Origin: Kordiimonas laminariae
GTDB taxonomy: Bacteria > Pseudomonadota > Alphaproteobacteria > Sphingomonadales > Kordiimonadaceae
Assembly: GCF_023008165.1 (NCBI RefSeq)
Contig: NZ_JAKQZA010000001.1
Location: 482,796 to 546,795, forward strand
Length of the DNA: 64,000 nt
Direction: 5' to 3'
Part shown: piece by piece, positions 56,585 through 64,000 of the stretch
Layout of the letters: every line of letters begins with the position of its first letter
Position numbering within the stretch: position 1 is the first letter of the stretch
Translations under genes and position numbers: made by a program
The notes under the pieces: generated by a model
The model's database searches: none
What the model saw: only the letters and a program-made list of their open reading frames with translations
Told to the model about the DNA's origin: nothing

Positions 56585-58369
56585 ATGTCAGATAGTACCA
56601 TCCGCAAAGAGCATGAACCGCCAAAAGGCAAACTTAAGCAGCTGAAAACCCTGTGGGCGTTTGTAAAACCTTACAAAACGCAACTGATTCTCGCTTCACT
56701 GTTTTTGCTTATTGCTGCTGCTACATCGCTCGCTATACCCCGCGCTATGGGTGATATCATCGATAACGAGTTCAATTCAGAGAGCGCAACTCTGGTAAAT
56801 GACTATTTCCTTGTTCTTGTTGCCATCGTAACCATCATGGCTGTGGCTACTGCTTTCCGATTTTATTTCGTGACATGGCTTGGTGAGCGAGTCGTCGCAG
56901 ATATCCGCAAAGGTGTTTATGAACGGCTTATTACTCTTTCTCCTGAATTCTTCGAAGAGAATCGCCCGGGTGAGATTGTCTCTCGCCTTACTGCCGATAC
57001 AACACTGATCCAATCTATCGTTGGTTCCAGCGTTTCTGTTTGGGCGCGGAATCTGTTAATTGCTGTCGCGGGTACTGTTCTTCTGTTTATTAAATCACCA
57101 ACACTGATGCTTTATATCGCTGTGGTAATTCCACTTCTTCTTGCCATCATCATCATTGTTGGCCGGAAAGTGCGGAACCTTTCCCGTACCAGTCAGGATA
57201 AAGTGGCAGATGTAGGTGCAAGGGCAAACGAATCGCTCTCGGCTCTTAATATTGTTCAGGCTTTCACACAGGAAACCACTGAAGCAAAACGCTTTGGCGA
57301 CCATGTAGACGACGCCTTCATCGCAGCGAAACGCCGTATTCAAGTGCGTGCTGGTCTTACTTTCATCATGATTTTCATGATTTTCGGGGCCATCGCCTTT
57401 GTTCTTTATAAAGGAGCACAGGATGTGATTGCCGGCACCATGAGTGGCGGTGATATGGTAGAGTTTATCCTCTTGGCAATTTTTGTAGCAGGAGCATTTG
57501 GAGCGCTTTCTGAGGTATATAGCGAGCTTCAGCGTGCCGCAGGCGCTGCTGGGCGACTAGCCGAACTACTCGCCGCAGAAGCCAAAATTCAGGCACCAGA
57601 AAAACCGCTTGCGATTCCCGCGGATATCGACGGCAGTATTCATTTTAATGATGTGACCTTCCACTACCCAACCAAGAAAGATGATGCGGCACTTGAAAAG
57701 CTAAACCTGCATATCAAACCGGGCGAAACAATCGCGCTGGTAGGGCCATCAGGCGCCGGTAAATCAACTGTACTGCAGCTTCTTCTGAGGTTTTATGACC
57801 CTCAGTCAGGCAATATTAAAATCGACGGTATTGATATCAAAGATACAGACCCAACCGAGTTTCGCCAGCATCTGGCGTTCGTGCCTCAGGAAACAATTAT
57901 CTTTGCTGATTCGATTGCAGAGAACATCCGTTATGGCCGCACTGATGCCACCGACGAAGAGGTTATTGAAGCCGCAGAGGCGGCAGCGGCTCATAGCTTT
58001 ATTGAACGTGCCGGTGAAGGATATGATACCTATCTTGGTGAACGCGGCACCCGTCTTTCTGGTGGCCAGCGCCAACGCCTTGCTATTGCCCGTGCCATTC
58101 TTAGAGACGCACCAATCCTGCTTCTTGATGAAGCAACCAGCGCTCTGGACGCTGAAAGCGAGCAAAAGGTGCAGATGGCGCTTGAGAACCTGATGAAAAA
58201 CCGAACTACTATTGTGATCGCACACCGCCTTGCAACGGTGAAAAAGGCTGATCGCATCATTGTTTTGGATGAAGGTAAGATCGTCGCAGAAGGCACACAT
58301 AGTGAACTGGTGAAACAAGACGGATTGTATAAACGTCTAGCCGATTTACAGTTTGGCGAAATGCACTAA
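56585..58369 (+). CDS. ABC exporter, fused membrane and ATPase domains (MsbA-like)
   Basis: 594 residues from ATG at 56585 (MSDSTIRKEHEPPKGKLKQL), with AAGGAAA upstream; the frame extends to 56450 without reason. Six membrane helices in the first 320 residues, then an ATPase domain with Walker A GPSGAGKST near 395, signature LSGGQRQRLAIARAI near 495 and DEATSALDAESEQ near 518. Looks like a homodimeric lipid or drug exporter of the MsbA/LmrA type; substrate not shown. Confidence 0.92.
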   Translation: MSDSTIRKEHEPPKGKLKQLKTLWAFVKPYKTQLILASLFLLIAAATSLAIPRAMGDIIDNEFNSESATLVNDYFLVLVAIVTIMAVATAFRFYFVTWLGERVVADIRKGVYERLITLSPEFFEENRPGEIVSRLTADTTLIQSIVGSSVSVWARNLLIAVAGTVLLFIKSPTLMLYIAVVIPLLLAIIIIVGRKVRNLSRTSQDKVADVGARANESLSALNIVQAFTQETTEAKRFGDHVDDAFIAAKRRIQVRAGLTFIMIFMIFGAIAFVLYKGAQDVIAGTMSGGDMVEFILLAIFVAGAFGALSEVYSELQRAAGAAGRLAELLAAEAKIQAPEKPLAIPADIDGSIHFNDVTFHYPTKKDDAALEKLNLHIKPGETIALVGPSGAGKSTVLQLLLRFYDPQSGNIKIDGIDIKDTDPTEFRQHLAFVPQETIIFADSIAENIRYGRTDATDEEVIEAAEAAAAHSFIERAGEGYDTYLGERGTRLSGGQRQRLAIARAILRDAPILLLDEATSALDAESEQKVQMALENLMKNRTTIVIAHRLATVKKADRIIVLDEGKIVAEGTHSELVKQDGLYKRLADLQFGEMH

Positions 58370-58382
58370 AAAAACCTTATTG

Positions 58383-58402
58383 AGGCCAGCGCATGCTGGC
58401 CT
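58383..58402. terminator. Hairpin between convergent genes
   Basis: AGGCCAGC and GCTGGCCT pair perfectly around GCAT. The T content after it is modest on the plus strand; on the minus strand a T run follows about ten bases later. Likely a shared transcript end. Confidence 0.6.
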
Positions 58403-58403
58403 T

Positions 58404-59987
58404 CTATTCAGCTTCACGCATACCTTCAAGCAACTTGCTCTGTGCGTCCTTCTTTGCCCTGCCCCTGTTAACCACTCTATCTGCCGCGGGTTGTGCAAAA
58501 AGTTGAGGCATTTTCATAAACACTTCACTGTCAAAATTCATAAACATTAAACTGAGCAGAAGCCCAACCTGATCAGAAAAAAAGAAACGCTCTCCCCGCT
58601 TTTGGCATTCTACAAAGCGTGTAAATAGATAATGAGAGAATATTTTGGCAAATAACCGCCCCTCTTTCGTCGCAGGGATACCCGTTGCACCTGCGCCAAT
58701 ATTGCTCCAGAAAACAAAATTTGCGGCGCGCGCAGGATCGAGAATCAAGGTTGAAAGAAGGATACGGCCTTCCCTGCCAGACCAAACATCTTGGTGCGAT
58801 AGCTTCAATACACCATCAATGTCTGTAATTAGGATTTCATCATAAATATCCAAATATTGAGGCACATACATGTAACGTGCCCCAGCACAATACCCCTTCA
58901 TAATATCGGGGTTTAACACATCCAGATCAGTTGAATCTTCAGTGAAGTTAATATAGATGCCAAACTCATCTTCAATCGTTTGTAATGCATCTTCATCTAC
59001 CTCAAAATTAATGGCATGCAAATGCAGCGTACCCTTTGGATTTTTGATGGCAAAACTTTCCGCAAAGTTCTTAAAGTACATGCTGTAATAAACTTTGTTA
59101 CAGGAAACGAGTGTACAATCTCGCGCCCCTGTGTGCCGCATATTGATCTTCAGGTGTTCTGTTTCGCCAACAGGTGCTTCTGCAAAAGCCCTCATATCCT
59201 CGGGGGTTTTCACATTAAAACCAGCCCTAAAGAATTGAGAGAAGTACCCTTCTTTGCTATCAGGGCGACATAGCCAGCGAACGCTCTCCTCATGTCTTTT
59301 TTCCGTACATTCAATGATGGCTCTATAATGATTGAGGTGCGGACTAGTTGCACCTAAATACATTTCACAGAGCTCCAAGGCATCCGACAGCAACTTCCGG
59401 TGCGTATCATCAAAGGTATCCTTGAACACATGACTGGCAATACTGTTATAAATACTTTGAAAGTATAAATCGCAATACAGCTCACGCAGTTGAGAATTAA
59501 TGGTTGTTCTCTCAAGAGCTTTCAGAACATATTGCCGTACACGAGGAAATTTACTCTCTGCAACAAGAATAATAAGAAGTTCATTCAAAAGTTCATCGTC
59601 AAGCGTTTCAATACTATCAAGAGATTCGATCACTTCATTAAACGCTTGCACTTCAGCCTCTACAGGCCCCTGCAAACGCAGCAAAAGACCATAAATTCTT
59701 ATATGATCAAGAGAGGTCAGCGCATCAGTGTGATTAGAAAGTACTCTGCACCTAACTGCTAGTTGTTCACGTTCTTCTTTTCCAAGAAGACTTTTCCAAT
59801 GGTAGAACGGAGGGCGAAAGAAAGACGCAAGTACATCCCGTTTTTCTATTTCACGCATCGTATGATGCAGAGCTCTAAAAGCAGGTAACTTTGCTTGCCC
59901 ACTAAGAATATTTTCTATCTGACTGCGAAGATCATCATCCAGCGAAGTCTTCTTGAAAATTTGCTTCACTTTACTCAGAAAGTCCAT
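58404..59987 (-). CDS. Glycosyltransferase-like protein related to the 19.4 kb fusion
   Basis: 527 residues. The first 270 residues are helical (HIRIYGLLLRLQGPVEAEVQ, LNELLIILVAESKFPRVRQY), like repeat arrays. From about residue 290 the sequence resembles the middle of the protein at 19422-21542: SCNKVYYSMYFKNF near 293 and the DxD-like ILITDIDGVL near 387, then FFFSDQVGLLLSLM near 485. No methyltransferase part. So it is a probable glycosyltransferase of the same local family, with unknown acceptor. Confidence 0.68.
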   Translation of the reverse strand: MDFLSKVKQIFKKTSLDDDLRSQIENILSGQAKLPAFRALHHTMREIEKRDVLASFFRPPFYHWKSLLGKEEREQLAVRCRVLSNHTDALTSLDHIRIYGLLLRLQGPVEAEVQAFNEVIESLDSIETLDDELLNELLIILVAESKFPRVRQYVLKALERTTINSQLRELYCDLYFQSIYNSIASHVFKDTFDDTHRKLLSDALELCEMYLGATSPHLNHYRAIIECTEKRHEESVRWLCRPDSKEGYFSQFFRAGFNVKTPEDMRAFAEAPVGETEHLKINMRHTGARDCTLVSCNKVYYSMYFKNFAESFAIKNPKGTLHLHAINFEVDEDALQTIEDEFGIYINFTEDSTDLDVLNPDIMKGYCAGARYMYVPQYLDIYDEILITDIDGVLKLSHQDVWSGREGRILLSTLILDPARAANFVFWSNIGAGATGIPATKEGRLFAKIFSHYLFTRFVECQKRGERFFFSDQVGLLLSLMFMNFDSEVFMKMPQLFAQPAADRVVNRGRAKKDAQSKLLEGMREAE

Positions 59988-60090
59988 GCAACACCCGTTT
60001 TCATACTGAAATTTTCACATGTCTAACAGGTATTGATGCAGATACACACATTAATTACCAAGCCCTCTCCTGATTAAGCCTCCCCTGAAA

Positions 60091-60118
60091 AGAAAGCCCT
60101 CAAAAATAAGGGCTTTCT
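60091..60118 (-). terminator. Terminator of ppk2
   Basis: AGAAAGCCCT pairs with AGGGCTTTCT around an eight-base loop; on the minus strand it is followed by TTTT. Confidence 0.85.
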
Positions 60119-60125
60119 CTTAACT

Positions 60126-61085
60126 TTATTTACCGCGTCGCTGCTCGGGATGAAGAGAGCGTCCCAAGATATGCTCTGACCGGTGAATTACATGGCTGGC
60201 ATGCCCAACAATCAGCGGGTCCACGCCATTCACCAGATCATAATCTTTATCAGGGTATTCAATGGTGCTCAGGAAATGCTTCATACAGTTGATACGGGCA
60301 CGTTTCTTGTCATTTGATTTAATCACCGTCCACGGGGCATCTGCTGTATCCGTATAGAAGAACATCGCCTCTTTAGCTTCGGTATAATCATCCCACTTCC
60401 CAAGGCTCGCTTCATCAATAGGGCTTAATTTCCAGCGCTTGAGTGGGTCGGTCTTGCGGCCATCAAAACGCCGTTTCTGCTCATCCTGAGTTACTGAGAA
60501 CCAATATTTATAGAGCCTGATGCCAGAGCGGGTTAACATACGTTCAAGATCAGGGGTCTGGCGCATAAACTCAAGATATTCATCTGGCTGACAGAACCCC
60601 ATCACACGCTCGACGCCAGCACGGTTATACCAGCTTCGGTCATAGAAAACGAGTTCCCCTGCAGTTGGCAGGTGCTCAATATAACGCTGGAAGAACCACT
60701 GACCGCGTTCCACCTCTGTTGGTTTATTGAGCGCGACCACACGCGCATGACGCGGATTAAGATGCTCGGTGAAGCGTTTGATGGTGCCCCCCTTACCAGC
60801 CGCATCACGTCCTTCAAACAGAATTACAAATTTCTGCCCTGTTTCCTGCGCCCAAAGCTGCACCTTAAGAAGCTCCGCTTGCAGTTTGGCTTTTTCATCT
60901 TCATAAGCTTTACGCAAGAGCTTTTCTTTATAGGGGTATTCACCCGTTTCAAATGCTTCACGGATTTTATCAGGCGACACCACAGGGAAAGATGATTTTT
61001 CCACTGTCTCCTCAACAGGCTGAGATTTTGGCACAGCCTTGATGGCTGGCTTTACTTGCTGCTGTTTGGATTGCGTCGTTGTCAT
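60126..61085 (-). CDS. ppk2: Polyphosphate kinase 2
   Basis: Uses polyphosphate to make nucleoside triphosphates (or the reverse). 319 residues from ATG at 61085 (MTTTQSKQQQVKPAIKAVPK), which has AAAGGGG upstream; frame open to 61145. Walker A FEGRDAAGKGGTIKRF near residue 90, lid and Walker B regions YDRSWYNRAGVERV near 150 and SVTQDEQKRRF near 196. A single-domain class I PPK2. No exopolyphosphatase is near. Confidence 0.94.
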   Translation of the reverse strand: MTTTQSKQQQVKPAIKAVPKSQPVEETVEKSSFPVVSPDKIREAFETGEYPYKEKLLRKAYEDEKAKLQAELLKVQLWAQETGQKFVILFEGRDAAGKGGTIKRFTEHLNPRHARVVALNKPTEVERGQWFFQRYIEHLPTAGELVFYDRSWYNRAGVERVMGFCQPDEYLEFMRQTPDLERMLTRSGIRLYKYWFSVTQDEQKRRFDGRKTDPLKRWKLSPIDEASLGKWDDYTEAKEAMFFYTDTADAPWTVIKSNDKKRARINCMKHFLSTIEYPDKDYDLVNGVDPLIVGHASHVIHRSEHILGRSLHPEQRRGK

Positions 61086-61196
61086 GCGGCTTCCCCTTTC
61101 AGTCATACCCCCAATACCAAAATCCATCAGTAGCATTCGCGCCAATGGTTACTTTGATAATGGTCAAATATGCTCGGTGAAAAACCGAGAGTTTGG

Positions 61197-62195
61197 CTAT
61201 TTTAACAAGGCTGGAATAATGCGCCGTGTAAGCAGGTTTTTAGGAATGAACTGGTCTCGTGAACCAAAATTCACACCAGTAAACGCCGCTACGATTTTGA
61301 GTTCCGGCACGAGGAAAATAAAATTCCCTCCGTTCCCATGGGCGTAAATAAGGGTAACCTTCTTACCTTCAATTTCACCGCCATGAAGCCACCACAGATA
61401 ACCATACCCTTCAGGGCGTTCGTAAATCCGTGTTTTGGATTTTATTGCATCCTTAACCCACGATGCCGGAATAACATCTTCACCACCAGACGCCATCATT
61501 TCGCCAATTCGGTACAGGCTTTTAAGAGTTAGCTTCAGATGACCACCTGTATCTGTATATCCTTTTGGAGTTTTATCCCACTTAGCTACTTTGATACCAA
61601 GCGGCGCAAACAAATGCTTATCTGCAAATGCAGGTACTTTCATACCTGAAAGCTTTTCTATCACACGCCCTAAGAGCACCACACCACCTGTGCAGTAGCT
61701 GAAATGCTCCCCGATTTCATGGGATAATGGCTGTGAAAGTATAAATGCCGCCCAATCAGGCGTTTCATACATTTTATCTTCCTGCCCCAGTGAAGCTGGT
61801 TGCCAATCATTACAGGCCAAACCCATACGCATGGTGAGGATATCTTTAATACGGATATTCCGCCGTGGGTCACTCTGTGCCATATGAGCAAACTCATCAG
61901 GCAATATCTCCGACACCCGCACATCTACACTCTTGAGCATTTTAAGCTCAATCATTTTCCCAATCAGAAGGGATGTAATGGATTTGGTCGCTGAACGAAT
62001 ATCCCTTGCTTTATCCGCCTGCTCACCCGGCGCATAAGCTTCAAAGAGGATTTTACCATCCACCGCAACAATACCGCCCTTTACACCTTTGTGCTTACCC
62101 TCACTGATTTCCTCGCCAACAAGGCTGATATCATCAGCAAAGGCTGAAGTGCATAATGCTAAAATGAGGAATATTACGGTTCCGAATCTTTGCAT
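61197..62195 (-). CDS. Secreted serine hydrolase, beta-lactamase/PBP fold
   Basis: 332 residues, signal MQRFGTVIFLILALCTSAFA. The active-site SxxK is S68-A-T-K71 in RSATKSITSL; the second motif is Tyr-like in FSYCTGGVVLLG near 167; and HGNGG near 307 takes the place of KTG. Class C beta-lactamase/esterase relatives; whether it hydrolyses peptides, esters or lactams is open. Confidence 0.85.
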   Translation of the reverse strand: MQRFGTVIFLILALCTSAFADDISLVGEEISEGKHKGVKGGIVAVDGKILFEAYAPGEQADKARDIRSATKSITSLLIGKMIELKMLKSVDVRVSEILPDEFAHMAQSDPRRNIRIKDILTMRMGLACNDWQPASLGQEDKMYETPDWAAFILSQPLSHEIGEHFSYCTGGVVLLGRVIEKLSGMKVPAFADKHLFAPLGIKVAKWDKTPKGYTDTGGHLKLTLKSLYRIGEMMASGGEDVIPASWVKDAIKSKTRIYERPEGYGYLWWLHGGEIEGKKVTLIYAHGNGGNFIFLVPELKIVAAFTGVNFGSRDQFIPKNLLTRRIIPALLK

Positions 62196-62203
62196 AAAAA
62201 CTC

Positions 62204-63292
62204 TTATCTTTGGGTCAGGCGCATTTCAATTCTACGGTTACGGCTATAAGCAAATACATTATCATCAGGATCAATCGGCTGGAATTCACCAAAGCCTGCG
62301 GCTGCTAACCTATTCGCTGGTACACCCGCTTCAATAAGGAATTCCACCACGCTAATGGCTCGCGCCGCTGATAGTTCCCAATTGCTCCGGAACTGCGCTG
62401 TTGAAATCGGGCGTTTATCTGTATGGCCATCAACCCGTAATACCCACTGGAGCTCCGATGGAATCTGGCTTGAAATTTCAATCAGTGTTTCGGCAAATTT
62501 CCGAAGCTCCGCGCGACCTTCTGGACCCAGGTCGGCCTGTCCGCTTGCGAACAGCAACTCTGAAGCAAATACAAAGCGGTCACCTTCAATGCGAATTTCA
62601 GGGCGTGTAGACAGCACTTCTTTAAGCCGTCCAAAGAATTCTGAACGGTATCCTGCCAATTCTTCCACTTTGCTGGCGAGAGCACGGTTCAACCTGCGGC
62701 CCATATCCACGATCACTGCCTGATTACGGCGGTCCCGCTCTTCACTAGCCTGCAAAGCAGCTTCAAGACGCCCAAGCTGTTCCCTGAGCACATTAATATT
62801 ATTCTGTAGTTGCGCCACCTGCTGCTGCGCACGCTGGGAAATCGCCTTTTCTTCCGCCAGTGCTCCAGACGAGATTTTATGCTTAAGCTCCAGATCACTG
62901 GCGAGTTTTTCAAAACGCTCACGCGCTTCTGTCATTTCTTCAAGCCGTGTATCAGAAGACGAAAGCGCGCTGCGTACTGCCTCAAGATCAGCACTTAATT
63001 TATCACGGTCTGCATTGGCAGCATTCAATGAAGAAGAGAGGTTAGCCACATTCTCCCTAAGCGAGCTATTAGCCTGCTGCTCAAGTTTCAAAAGATTCCC
63101 GAGTTGAGCCACCTGCCCTCTGAGTTCAGCAAGAGCCTGATCACGGCCTGAAAGTGCCTGCCCAAGGAAAAACTGCGAAAGCACAAACATGGATAGCAAG
63201 AAGATAATCACCAACAAGAGCGAGGACAATGCATCCACAAACCCCGGCCAGCTACTATCCCCTTGAGCGCCTATTTTACGCCGAGCAAACAT
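62204..63292 (-). CDS. MotB/OmpA-like peptidoglycan-binding protein
   Basis: 362 residues. One N-terminal membrane helix carries a likely proton-binding Asp, WPGFVDALSSLLLVIIFLLS near residue 20. A long coiled coil of about residues 45-200 follows, then an OmpA/MotB peptidoglycan-binding domain (LLFASGQADLGPEGRAELRK, VDGHTDKRPISTAQFRSNWE, FGEFQPI). It is the second gene of a pair with the MotA-like protein upstream; no flagellar genes are seen. Confidence 0.88.
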   Translation of the reverse strand: MFARRKIGAQGDSSWPGFVDALSSLLLVIIFLLSMFVLSQFFLGQALSGRDQALAELRGQVAQLGNLLKLEQQANSSLRENVANLSSSLNAANADRDKLSADLEAVRSALSSSDTRLEEMTEARERFEKLASDLELKHKISSGALAEEKAISQRAQQQVAQLQNNINVLREQLGRLEAALQASEERDRRNQAVIVDMGRRLNRALASKVEELAGYRSEFFGRLKEVLSTRPEIRIEGDRFVFASELLFASGQADLGPEGRAELRKFAETLIEISSQIPSELQWVLRVDGHTDKRPISTAQFRSNWELSAARAISVVEFLIEAGVPANRLAAAGFGEFQPIDPDDNVFAYSRNRRIEMRLTQR

Positions 63293-63297
63293 CTAGC

Positions 63298-64000
63298 TTA
63301 TTGCTCCCCATCACGGCGGCTATCCAGCCCTGCTGCAATCGTGCGCGATAAAAGCTTCAATTCACTGCGGAGTTCATCCACAGTGTTTTCACTGTTGCGA
63401 GACTGTTCTTCAATCAAACGCTTGATACCCAGATCAAGATTTCGGATATGCCCTTTGGTGGCATCATCCATCGCAGGAGCTGGTGCAGGCACATCATGCG
63501 GCTTTGCTTGCGCGGCAGCCAATTGCTGGATTGCTGTTGCCAGTGACCGGTTAGTTTCATCGCTATGACGCACAAGCTCTGCCTGCGCTTCCATTTTATC
63601 AGAAAGACTGGCGAGTGTTTCTGCGATAGCAATCATAGACGACTGTGTTTGATTACGAGCATCTTCAGACTGCTTAAGCGTACGCTGCAAACGGTCAATG
63701 CCGTCAGCCGTCTGCTCCATAAGCGCTGTCATATAGCTGTTTGGACTGGCGACACCTTCAGACATTTCACTGCGGGAAAGATGAGTTACAGAAGCGAGCC
63801 AATCTTCCACATTATTATAGAAACGCGTTTGCGCCTGGCTGGCTTGCAAATCCATAAATCCAAGAATCAAACTACCAGCTAGGCCAAAAAGCGAGCTTGA
63901 AAAAGCCGTCCCCATACCTGCGAGCGGCGTCTCAAGCCCAGCCTTAAGTTCGTCGAACATCAATGCCATATCACCGCCATCAACGGTGAGGCTGTTAATG
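63298..64000 (-). CDS. MotA/TolQ/ExbB-like channel protein, C-terminal part (cut by right edge)
   Basis: The reading frame enters from beyond the right edge, so the N-terminus is missing; codons before the ATG at 63969 (INSLTVDGGDMAL) fit the family and I read them as coding. Visible: ELKAGLETPLAGMGTAFSSS and a membrane helix SLFGLAGSLILGFMDLQ, as in MotA/TolQ, then a coiled-coil tail and an AP-rich linker. It probably forms a proton channel with the MotB-like protein, five bases downstream. Confidence 0.82.
   Translation of the reverse strand, partial: INSLTVDGGDMALMFDELKAGLETPLAGMGTAFSSSLFGLAGSLILGFMDLQASQAQTRFYNNVEDWLASVTHLSRSEMSEGVASPNSYMTALMEQTADGIDRLQRTLKQSEDARNQTQSSMIAIAETLASLSDKMEAQAELVRHSDETNRSLATAIQQLAAAQAKPHDVPAPAPAMDDATKGHIRNLDLGIKRLIEEQSRNSENTVDELRSELKLLSRTIAAGLDSRRDGEQ

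Overview
The window reads as a chromosomal segment of an alphaproteobacterium with moderate GC. The evidence is gene content and order. The F1 genes atpHAGDC stand alone without Fo genes. A run obgE-proB-proA-nadD-rsfS-rlmH-gpmI-envC-ctpA-yibQ-like-rppH converges on atpC. There are TrcR (DUF1013), DUF1192 and DUF465 proteins, a cbb3 oxidase cluster and a ROSE-like thermometer in front of an hsp20 gene. A marine heterotroph of the Kordiimonadales type would fit, but that is a guess. I found no tRNA, rRNA, CRISPR array, insertion sequence or prophage.

Layout. 1-7.1 kb (minus): a high-affinity cbb3 cytochrome oxidase cluster, safE-like - ccoN - ccoO - ccoQ - ccoP - ccoG - ccoH - ccoI (ccoI runs off the left edge), with one FNR/FixK-type box upstream of the first gene. 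7.2-12.4 kb: an aldo/keto reductase converging on an RND efflux pump with its lipoprotein adaptor. 12.7-18.1 kb (minus): a small secreted protein, an alkaline-phosphatase-superfamily enzyme and a four-gene operon of YHS lipoprotein, beta-ketoacyl synthase III-like enzyme and an ABC-2 exporter. 18.3-23.3 kb: nitronate monooxygenase, a large TPR/glycosyltransferase/FkbM methyltransferase fusion, a nitrilase and a glutaminyl-peptide cyclotransferase.

23.4-38.4 kb (plus): rplU-rpmA with a structured leader, a chemoreceptor gene broken in three places, a periplasmic solute-binding protein, then the long housekeeping run from obgE to rppH, with many overlaps and non-ATG starts. 38.4-45.8 kb (minus): atpHAGDC and priA. 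46-49 kb: fructose-6-phosphate aldolase/transaldolase, a membrane protein with a methyltransferase, an NTF2-like secreted protein and a YjhX-type protein. 49-53 kb: ASCH-domain protein with purK and purE, a diguanylate cyclase, ubiX and two DUF465 proteins. 53-58.4 kb: trcR, quinone oxidoreductase, DUF1192, hsp20 with an apparent RpoH promoter and RNA thermometer, rpmE and an ABC exporter. 58.4-64 kb (minus): a second glycosyltransferase-like protein related to the one at 19.4 kb, ppk2, a serine beta-lactamase-fold hydrolase, and a MotB-like/MotA-like pair whose second gene leaves the window.

Most genes are conserved core functions. The parts most worth a second look are the ketosynthase/ABC-exporter operon, the two dispersed glycosyltransferase-like proteins, the broken chemoreceptor, the rplU leader, the hsp20 thermometer and the single FNR-type box in front of the cbb3 cluster.
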